Source: T3Sed10-241 sp036751905
Lineage (GTDB): Bacteria > Bacteroidota > Bacteroidia > Flavobacteriales_D > Cryomorphaceae
DNA length: 16,939 nucleotides
Direction of reading: 5' to 3'
Assembly (NCBI GenBank): GCA_036751905.1
Contig: DAIOTP010000078.1
Span: 1-16,939, forward strand
Shown: piece after piece, positions 1 to 6,427 of the stretch
Layout: each line of letters starts with the position of its first letter
Numbering within the stretch: the first letter of the stretch is position 1
Program-made: the position numbers and the translations under genes
The notes under the pieces: model-generated
Database searches by the model: none
Told to the model about the DNA's origin: nothing
The model's input: the letters and a program-made list of their open reading frames with translations, nothing else

Positions 1-28
1 GGAAATGATGTGTTAACTTAGTGTAAAT

Positions 29-79
29 TGTTGAAAACTTCATGCTCCGAAGTTAGCAATAAATCGTTTTTTTTTTTTT
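29..79 (+). promoter_or_regulatory. Leader of the T9SS protein: small hairpin and T13 tract
   Basis: The 125 bases before the first gene hold no coding sequence that I can see. A 6-bp hairpin (arms AACTTC at 36-41 and GAAGTT at 49-54, 7-nt loop) lies inside a stretch starting with TGTTGAAAACTTC (29-41). A run of 13 T follows at 67-79, about 47 bases before the ATG. The hairpin is too far from the T run to be a convincing terminator. A weak Bacteroidota -7-like box, CAGTTTTG (80-87), follows the T run, but it matches only A and TTTG of TAnnTTTG. Whether this is a promoter is inference. Confidence 0.3.
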
Positions 80-125
80 CAGTTTTGAGCTGAAATTTTT
101 TCACACAACCCTTAAACATTTTTTT

Positions 126-3100
126 ATGAGATCATTAAAATTATTTTTTGTGATGGCTTGCATGTGCTTATGTAGCCATTACAATGTGCATAGCCAAAAC
201 CCGAATTGGGTGATGCCCGGCGGGAAATTTCAACCGGACGTACCAGATTATGTTCCATTACCCAACAATCCCGCTTGGCCGGCAAATTATCAGGTAGGGG
301 ATATAAATTTTGACTGGAATTTTAAATACACAGGCAGCCCCGCCCAATACACACAGGCGGGCTACACCGGCCCTGATGGGGAGTTGATGTGCTTTGTGGT
401 GGATGATAAGCTTTATGACAAGCATGGATGGTTGGTGAACAGCCTAAGAGCACAAGTCAATTCTTCCAACAATTTAGGTGGGGTCAAGGGATACAGCGAG
501 ATGCTGATACTGCCTATGGGCAATTCTTGCACAAGATTTGCGATCATTTACGTCGGCAGTTGGAACAATAATTTTAATCAGCTAAATAAACTCGACATAT
601 TCATGGGAGTTTACAATACCCAGCTGATCAATACGCTCAATCCATTTGCAATTGGAGCGCTCGAAGGACAAGGCGAAGAAGGAATCAATCCTACCCTTCA
701 AAACATTTCAGAATATTATGCTCAGCATCACACCGTCGCTGGGGAGGGTTCATTTACCAATGCTTCGGGCTACCTCATTGCCTCCACCCCATTAATTAAC
801 AATTGCTTTCGCTATGTTATCTTATGTGATGGTAAATACATATACCGATACAAGCTTGATCAATCAGGCCTTCATTATGACAATTATCAGTATCAATTTC
901 AGGAAATTGGGGGTGCAAATACTACATCCATTCGCTCTGAAATGGAGCTCATAAAACTGAACAATGGAAATTATAGATTGGCTATACCCGCCGCTCAGAA
1001 TACCACTTCCATAGGCAGGAGTGTCCGTATTCTTGACCTTGACCCAAATATGCAGGTCTTCAATGGCAGCGCCCAAACCATTGATTTAACATCAGGTGCG
1101 AATAATTGGGTAAATGTACACGGTGTAGAATTTTCGCCCAATGGTAGATATGTTTATTTTACCCATGAAACCAGCCCTTTTTGGACCAAGCCCCTTGATA
1201 TATGGGATGTAAATACCCAAAGCTTATTGCCCAATGCGCAGTTTCCAGCCTCATTGAACCCATTCAAACAATCATATATTGAGCGAAGCGGAAACAATCT
1301 ATATTTGGCCTCTGACAACTTTATAGGTCGATTCACCAACGCCAACAACCCAGATCCCTCCAACTTCAATCCACAATTCCAGGCAATTGCACCGGGTTAT
1401 GGAAACAATCTTAATTCACCTACATCCATAACAGAATTTAGGTATTTACTCCCCGACCAGGTAGATGATGACACCTACGGCAATTTTGAGGATTTTAGCT
1501 GTGATTGTTGTTTGGCCAACGCCCAAAACAGCATTGCAAAATACCAGAGTGATGGCAGTGCTGTATGGACGCCTTCCAACAATCCTTTGAATGGCAACAG
1601 CGGGCCCAATGTTTATGTGCGTGAAGAGCTGCGCATACGCGCAGGTGATGTGATTAACATTGATAACATGGTGTTTCATTTTGCACCCGGTGCCAAAGTT
1701 GTTGTGGAACGCGGCGATGGCAGTGCAAATGGTGCCCATTTAACACTTATCCGCACCACATTTACTGTGGATAACTACTGCGCTGATAAGCTCTATGGCG
1801 GCTGTGCGGGAACAAACAACGGATGTTTGAAAGGCAGATGGGATGGAGTTATTGTGGAAGGCCATGCCAACCAAGCTCAATCTGATTACGGCGGCACTCA
1901 ACAAGGCCGCTTCAGCATGAGAAATAACAGTTTCATAGAATTTGCAAAGACGGCCATTCATGCGGATGGCGCTCAAGGCAAAGGCGGTGGTGAACTCAAT
2001 TTGCGAAATAGCACAATAAAAGATAACGTGCGTGGCGTATGGCTGAGTGATTACAGCTGGGAGCACTTCCCTGGGGTAGAGGTGCCCAACAGCAGCGTAA
2101 TTCAGAGGATGACGTTTGTTACAACAAGTGATTTTTCCCAGGTTCCCTTCACTACACCTAATCAACACCTGCGCCTTAGCAACATTGCATCACTAACTGT
2201 GCAAGGGTGCAACTTTTCGAATCAGGCATCATTTAACCCCACTTTTGACAACGCCGGTGCAGGTATTTACGCCGCTAATTCTGGACTCAAGGTAACCTGG
2301 ATTTGTGATCAACCGGTCCAAGGACCTTGTCAAGGCACCATAACAAGGAGTGCTTTTACAAAATTGCGCTATGCCATTGGTGTCTATAACGTCAACAATG
2401 TTGCAAGGAAGGTGCACATCGGTTTTACCCAAATTGACAATGTAAGAAGCGGAATTATACTAGGCCAAACAATCAATGCTGAAGTTCTCGATAACGACAT
2501 AACGCTAAACAACAACGCAGTTGGCTTCCCCTCCGAAGTTGTGGGACTACAAATGGCCTCGTCCACAGGCTATGCTGTTGAAAACAACCATTTCCAGTTT
2601 AATTCATTGAATAATTCTACCACGGGTATTGGGATAGTAAACACATCGTCAGGTGAGGCCCCTAATGAAATATACCGCAATACATTCTCTGGACTTGACT
2701 TTGGCATTTTTACACGAGGTATCAACGCTAACTTTGTCCCCTCCCAGCCAACGCTGAGCCATCCGGGCCTGGTATTCAAATGCAACCAATTTAGGGCGCC
2801 CATAAAACATGCAGATATTTATGTGAACTCGGGAAACATTAACATCTTTCAAGGAAGTTGCGCACAGTCCAATGGGGCTGCCAACAACTGTTTCAGCCAC
2901 TCAGGCCCCAACCATTTTGATTTCCGACTTGAATCGGCAAGTCTGAACCCGCTCAACCAGGAAATCAACTACCGCTATGATACCCCGGGACCGGAATGCC
3001 TTGAGCCGATAAATGTTACCCAAATCAATACAGGCTCCCATGTCTTGCCTTCACCCTGCATAAGCCAATATAACGATCGTGAGCAATGCCAGGTAAGAAA

Positions 3101-4154
3101 ATCAGCAGATCCCAGAGTTGTTCGCGAGATAAGGCTGGTGGAAAGGATGGAAGAGAACGGCGCTTCAGCTGAAGATGTGATTGGTTTTATAGCCGCTACT
3201 GCCAACACCCTCGAAATTCAGGTTGAGGAGCAGGCTGCGCAATTTGACAATGGTCTCACTGCCCAAATAGCGGATTTGATCGTGTCGGGAGCTTCGGATG
3301 AGGCCATCAATGAACTGATCGGGTCCATTGAGGGCCCTCTCAGCCATACCCTGAACATGCTAATTTTTCCTTCAGATCTGGCAGCTATTTCAGCCAGCAG
3401 CACAATGGATGCGATGGATGCGGAGGTAGCATCCGGATTTAGCGATGCTGAGTTGAGTTGGATGGCAGCACGGGCCCAGGTGGCGGAATTTTGGAATGAT
3501 GTTGTCGACTTTTTTCAAGTCGATACCACTGGAGCCCTTCCGGCTGCGGAGCTATACGCGCTCCTGGATACATACAAGCCCCAAGGCTTTGACCGTATGG
3601 CAGGAGCACTCGCCCACAAGATGGGCCTTGCAGAGCCGTCATGGACTACTGCATTCAATTCGGCCAGTACATTAAGCGCCCAAGCTATTTCACTGGCTAC
3701 TGAGGAGGGTGAATTGCCCTTTGAGCTGCCTGAAATGTACAATGATGATTTCTTCAATTCACTAAGCAATGTAACTGCGCTCAATGAAATGTACACCAGC
3801 CAATACCAGGCGTACATTCCATCGATATCCTTCACGGGGTCCTTTCCCGCTTCGGATGAGAGCAAGTCAGCACAGGTCGACCCACAGCAAGACTATAGCA
3901 AGGGCATACTTGCCTACCCTAATCCCTTTACCAGCGAGATCAGCCTCATGCTGAGCGAGCAGTTCGTGGGCTATACCGACCTGCAGGTACAATTCTTTGA
4001 CCTCACCGGCCGCCTGGTGCAGCAAAGCCGCCATGGCAATGGTGACCGCATCATCACCATCGATGGTCAGCAGTTCCCCGCAGGCATGCTGTTCTACACG
4101 GTACGTGTGGACGGTGTACAGGTGCACAGCGGTAAGTTGATGCATGTGAAGTGA
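126..4154 (+). CDS. Large secreted beta-helix protein with T9SS type A sorting domain
   Basis: A 1342-residue exported protein of unknown specific function. Residues 1-23 form a signal peptide (MRSLKLFF then a hydrophobic core, likely cut after HSQ). Residues about 25-450 are rich in Asn and aromatic residues, with propeller-like pieces such as FSPNGRYVYF. Residues about 490-960 show repeating short beta strands with Asn-rich turns, typical of a right-handed parallel beta-helix (pectate-lyase-like fold). Residues about 1000-1230 are Ala/Glu-rich and predicted mostly helical. The tail from about 1261 (ILAYPNPF, then FDLTGRLV, ending GKLMHVK) is a T9SS type A sorting domain, so the product should cross the outer membrane by the Por system and be surface-anchored or released. 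Paired cysteines are common, which fits an extracytoplasmic location. No catalytic motif was recognised. The start is the first ATG, directly preceding the signal peptide. The gene stands alone, followed by a terminator. Confidence 0.9.
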   Translation: MRSLKLFFVMACMCLCSHYNVHSQNPNWVMPGGKFQPDVPDYVPLPNNPAWPANYQVGDINFDWNFKYTGSPAQYTQAGYTGPDGELMCFVVDDKLYDKHGWLVNSLRAQVNSSNNLGGVKGYSEMLILPMGNSCTRFAIIYVGSWNNNFNQLNKLDIFMGVYNTQLINTLNPFAIGALEGQGEEGINPTLQNISEYYAQHHTVAGEGSFTNASGYLIASTPLINNCFRYVILCDGKYIYRYKLDQSGLHYDNYQYQFQEIGGANTTSIRSEMELIKLNNGNYRLAIPAAQNTTSIGRSVRILDLDPNMQVFNGSAQTIDLTSGANNWVNVHGVEFSPNGRYVYFTHETSPFWTKPLDIWDVNTQSLLPNAQFPASLNPFKQSYIERSGNNLYLASDNFIGRFTNANNPDPSNFNPQFQAIAPGYGNNLNSPTSITEFRYLLPDQVDDDTYGNFEDFSCDCCLANAQNSIAKYQSDGSAVWTPSNNPLNGNSGPNVYVREELRIRAGDVINIDNMVFHFAPGAKVVVERGDGSANGAHLTLIRTTFTVDNYCADKLYGGCAGTNNGCLKGRWDGVIVEGHANQAQSDYGGTQQGRFSMRNNSFIEFAKTAIHADGAQGKGGGELNLRNSTIKDNVRGVWLSDYSWEHFPGVEVPNSSVIQRMTFVTTSDFSQVPFTTPNQHLRLSNIASLTVQGCNFSNQASFNPTFDNAGAGIYAANSGLKVTWICDQPVQGPCQGTITRSAFTKLRYAIGVYNVNNVARKVHIGFTQIDNVRSGIILGQTINAEVLDNDITLNNNAVGFPSEVVGLQMASSTGYAVENNHFQFNSLNNSTTGIGIVNTSSGEAPNEIYRNTFSGLDFGIFTRGINANFVPSQPTLSHPGLVFKCNQFRAPIKHADIYVNSGNINIFQGSCAQSNGAANNCFSHSGPNHFDFRLESASLNPLNQEINYRYDTPGPECLEPINVTQINTGSHVLPSPCISQYNDREQCQVRKSADPRVVREIRLVERMEENGASAEDVIGFIAATANTLEIQVEEQAAQFDNGLTAQIADLIVSGASDEAINELIGSIEGPLSHTLNMLIFPSDLAAISASSTMDAMDAEVASGFSDAELSWMAARAQVAEFWNDVVDFFQVDTTGALPAAELYALLDTYKPQGFDRMAGALAHKMGLAEPSWTTAFNSASTLSAQAISLATEEGELPFELPEMYNDDFFNSLSNVTALNEMYTSQYQAYIPSISFTGSFPASDESKSAQVDPQQDYSKGILAYPNPFTSEISLMLSEQFVGYTDLQVQFFDLTGRLVQQSRHGNGDRIITIDGQQFPAGMLFYTVRVDGVQVHSGKLMHVK

Positions 4155-4179
4155 TCGGAGGCGATATAAATAAATGAGG

Positions 4180-4209
4180 AACCGCTCCTGCATGGGAGCG
4201 GTTTTTTTT
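4180..4209 (+). terminator. Intrinsic terminator of the T9SS gene
   Basis: A perfect 9-bp stem (AACCGCTCC at 4180-4188 with GGAGCGGTT at 4195-4203) has a 6-nt loop, TGCATG, and runs into eight T (4202-4209). It lies 26 bases after the stop codon of the large secreted protein and isolates that gene from the DUF3109 gene. Confidence 0.92.
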
Positions 4210-4306
4210 GGTCTAAATGCCTTCTGTTTCCACATCATTTGCGGAAATAAAGGGTCTGATTTGTGATCTGAAACTCACATTATAAATCTCTGTCAATCAC
4301 AATCCC

Positions 4307-4314
4307 TACCTTTG
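4307..4314 (+). promoter_or_regulatory. Bacteroidota -7 promoter box TACCTTTG
   Basis: TACCTTTG matches the Bacteroidota primary sigma factor -7 consensus TAnnTTTG exactly and ends only 4 bases before the ATG at 4319. Transcription from this box would begin at or within a few bases of the start codon, giving a leaderless or almost leaderless mRNA. I see no convincing TTG at the expected -33 position. Confidence 0.6.
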
Positions 4315-4318
4315 CTCC

Positions 4319-4900
4319 ATGATTCAAATCGACGATGTGCTGGTGAGTGATGAAGTGTTTCAAAAGCGCTTCCTGTGTGACTTGGCTGCCTGCAAAGGTG
4401 CTTGTTGCGTGGAGGGGGAGAGCGGGGCGCCACTGGAGGAGGAGGAAATTGGCATCATTGAAGACAACCTGGAGGCCATCAAGGAATTCATGCGGCCTGA
4501 GGGTATTGAGGTGATCAATATGATGGGCGTGGTGGAAATTGACAGCGATGGCGATTACGTGACGCCGCTGGTGGATGACAAGGAATGCGCCTTTGTGCAT
4601 TTCGATGCAAATGGGGTTGCCAAATGCGCCATGGAGTCGGCTTACCGCGCTGGTAAAACGGATTTTATCAAGCCCATTTCCTGCCACCTGTACCCCATCC
4701 GCCTTTCGGAAATGACCGATGGCATTGTGGCTATGAACTACCATTACTGGCCCATTTGCGACCCGGCGCGCGCATGCGGAGCCAAAGTCGATTTGAAGGT
4801 GTTTCGCTTTTTGCGCGAACCGCTCATTAGAAAGTTTGGAAAAGACTTCTTTGCCCAGCTCGAAGCAGCAGAGGCTTACCTTGAAGCACAAAAAAAATAA
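4319..4900 (+). CDS. DUF3109 family cysteine-rich protein
   Basis: A 193-residue cytoplasmic protein of the DUF3109 family, related to the YkgJ/UPF0153 group of proteins annotated as zinc- or iron-chelating. Nine cysteines are visible: C20, C25, C29, C30 (motif CDLAACKGACC), C90, C103, C122 (in KPISCHLYPIR), C147 and C153 (CDPARAC). This pattern suggests a bound metal or iron-sulfur cluster; the actual metal and role are not known to me. Length is usual for the family as I recall it. There is no signal peptide or membrane segment. The start ATG sits directly behind a -7 promoter box, so the gene is probably transcribed on its own. It lies between a terminator and a long non-coding region. The family call is firm; the function is not. 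Confidence 0.88.
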   Translation: MIQIDDVLVSDEVFQKRFLCDLAACKGACCVEGESGAPLEEEEIGIIEDNLEAIKEFMRPEGIEVINMMGVVEIDSDGDYVTPLVDDKECAFVHFDANGVAKCAMESAYRAGKTDFIKPISCHLYPIRLSEMTDGIVAMNYHYWPICDPARACGAKVDLKVFRFLREPLIRKFGKDFFAQLEAAEAYLEAQKK

Positions 4901-5074
4901 TGCCCGAAAGCTGGTTATCAGGTAGAATTAACCTGCAAGTAATTTTTTCTTAACTTTTGCACAACACCGTTTGTGTGTCGCAAAGTGTGCTGCAACAGTT
5001 ATTTGAATCCGAAAAAAGTGCTTTTGATGTCTGATAAGAGAAAACTGTGCCACAATTTTGGGCTTAATACCAAC

Positions 5075-5083
5075 TTATCCTCA
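5075..5083 (+). promoter_or_regulatory. DnaA-box-like site TTATCCTCA
   Basis: TTATCCTCA differs from the DnaA box TTATCCACA at one of nine positions. A second, weaker site, TTTTCAACA (minus strand of 5153-5161), differs at two. DnaA control of nrdAB is established in E. coli. That it applies here is inference, and single 8/9 matches occur by chance. Confidence 0.3.
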
Positions 5084-5215
5084 TAGGGGAGGGGTGCGAA
5101 AATCGATGAAGTAGGCGCTACCATTGGGCTGCGGGCGGCTGGTTTTTTTGGGTGTTGAAAACTTCGGCGGAATGTGAATTAAAAGGGTTTAAAAAGCACG
5201 GCCTTTTTGTCAAAA

Positions 5216-5302
5216 TTTGTTGCCGGCAGACGACCAAAACATCACTTGTGAAAGGAAGTGAAGCCGAAAAACCCTTCGAGTAAAGGGTAGTGAATCAACA
5301 AA
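5216..5302 (+). ncRNA. Possible structured 5' leader of nrdB (three-way junction)
   Basis: Complementary segments nest as follows. An outer stem pairs TTTGTTG (5216-5222) with CAACAAA (5296-5302). An inner CGGC (5224-5227) pairs with GCCG (5263-5266). A hairpin pairs TCACTT (5242-5247) with AAGTGA (5256-5261). A second hairpin pairs ACCCTT (5271-5276) with AAGGGT (5283-5288). All four stems are mutually compatible and would form a junction of about 87 nt ending 45 bases before the nrdB ATG. I do not recognise a known riboswitch class. The pairing was found by eye, without an energy calculation or covariation. Confidence 0.3.
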
Positions 5303-5347
5303 ATAACAGTTTAACAACACACAATAGATAAAAAACACCATTTTATC

Positions 5348-6385
5348 ATGGCAGAAGTAACCCCCAAAAGCACCGAGGCGAGCCTCAAAGAAATTCTCCC
5401 AACAAACACCAGCGTGGTGGAGCCCATTTTGGCTGAAAACAAAAACAGATTTGTGCTCTTCCCTATAGAGCACGATGACATTTGGAACTTTTATAAACGT
5501 TCCGAAGCGTCATTCTGGACAGCCGAGGAAATTGACCTCCACGCAGATCTTGTAGACTGGAATGAAAAACTCAACGACGACGAACGTCATTTTGTAAAGC
5601 ATGTGCTCGCCTTTTTTGCAGCGAGCGATGGCATTGTCAATGAAAACCTGGCTGAGAATTTTCTCGCTGAAGTACAGTACACAGAAGCCAAGTTCTTCTA
5701 CGGCTTTCAGGTGATGATGGAGAACATCCATTCTGAAACTTACAGCTTGCTGATCGATACCTACATCAAGGATGGCAAGGAAAAGCATATGCTTTTTAAC
5801 GCGATCGAAACCCTTGATTGCGTGAAGAAGAAAGCCGATTGGGCTTTGAACTGGATCGACAATGGCTCATTTGCCGAAAGGCTTGTGGCTTTTGCGGCGG
5901 TAGAAGGCATCTTTTTTAGCGGATCTTTTTGCTCTATTTTCTGGTTGAAGAAGCGCGGGCTGATGCCCGGGCTGAGCTTTAGCAATGAGCTTATTTCCAG
6001 AGATGAAGGTATGCATTGCGACTTTGCGTGCTTGTTGTATACCAAGCATTTGGTCAATAAATTGCCCAAAGACACCGTGCGAAAAATTATCATGGATGCG
6101 GTAGAAATTGAAAAGGAGTTTGTAACCGACGCAATACCGGTGAAGCTCATTGGTATGAATGCGGAGATGATGCAGCAGTACATTGAATTTGTTGCCGACC
6201 GACTGCTTGTAGAGCTGGGCAATGAAAAAGAATATGGCGCTGTAAATCCCTTCGACTTTATGGATATGATCAACCTGCAAGGCAAGACCAACTTCTTTGA
6301 AAAGCGCGTAGCCGAGTACCAAAAAGCCGGAGTGAACAAGGCGGGATCAGCCGAGAAGAGTTTTACCATGGATGCCGATTTTTGA
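5348..6385 (+). CDS. nrdB: Ribonucleoside-diphosphate reductase class Ia, beta subunit (R2)
   Basis: This 345-residue radical-generating subunit of class Ia ribonucleotide reductase works with NrdA to reduce ribonucleoside diphosphates to deoxy forms for DNA synthesis. It is strikingly close to eukaryotic R2. By alignment from memory with mouse R2, the di-iron ligands are D94, E125, H128, E186, E220 and H223, and the radical tyrosine is Y132 in ENIHSETY. W57 (SFWTAEE) fits the radical-transfer tryptophan. The C-terminal peptide FTMDADF matches the mouse R1-binding tail FTLDADF at all but one position. There is no N-terminal ATP cone, unlike some Bacteroidota NrdB proteins. The start ATG follows an A-rich leader. 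nrdA begins 42 bases downstream, so the two form an operon. Confidence 0.97.
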   Translation: MAEVTPKSTEASLKEILPTNTSVVEPILAENKNRFVLFPIEHDDIWNFYKRSEASFWTAEEIDLHADLVDWNEKLNDDERHFVKHVLAFFAASDGIVNENLAENFLAEVQYTEAKFFYGFQVMMENIHSETYSLLIDTYIKDGKEKHMLFNAIETLDCVKKKADWALNWIDNGSFAERLVAFAAVEGIFFSGSFCSIFWLKKRGLMPGLSFSNELISRDEGMHCDFACLLYTKHLVNKLPKDTVRKIIMDAVEIEKEFVTDAIPVKLIGMNAEMMQQYIEFVADRLLVELGNEKEYGAVNPFDFMDMINLQGKTNFFEKRVAEYQKAGVNKAGSAEKSFTMDADF

Positions 6386-6427
6386 TACATCCAACCACAC
6401 CCGATAACAACCAAATAAAACACAAAT

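Larger units (their letters stand above)
4901..5347. other. 447-base non-coding region upstream of nrdB
   Basis: No credible gene is present. The region holds DnaA-box-like sites (5075-5083 and 5153-5161), a GC-rich stretch followed by T7 (about 5118-5149) that may be a weak terminator for the DUF3109 gene, and nested inverted repeats at 5216-5302. Its last 60 bases are AT-rich and A-rich before the nrdB ATG, as usual for Bacteroidota translation starts. No clear TAnnTTTG box was found, so the nrdB promoter is not located. Confidence 0.7.

Noticed and set aside
36..54. AACTTC/GAAGTT hairpin as terminator of an upstream gene
   Set aside because: A 6-bp AT-rich stem, with the T run 12 bases away and an upstream gene not visible.
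1740..2168. 142-codon frame on the minus strand inside the T9SS gene
   Set aside because: Lies wholly opposite a well-supported coding region and resembles no protein; a shadow frame.
5118..5149. GC-rich stretch followed by seven T as terminator of the DUF3109 gene
   Set aside because: The only stem I could form is ACCA with TGGT around a long loop; too weak to list as a terminator.
5319..5330. ACACAATAGATA near the nrdB start, similar to part of an NrdR box
   Set aside because: Only one partial match was found, 18 bases from the ATG, and no second box at the usual spacing; NrdR boxes come in pairs.
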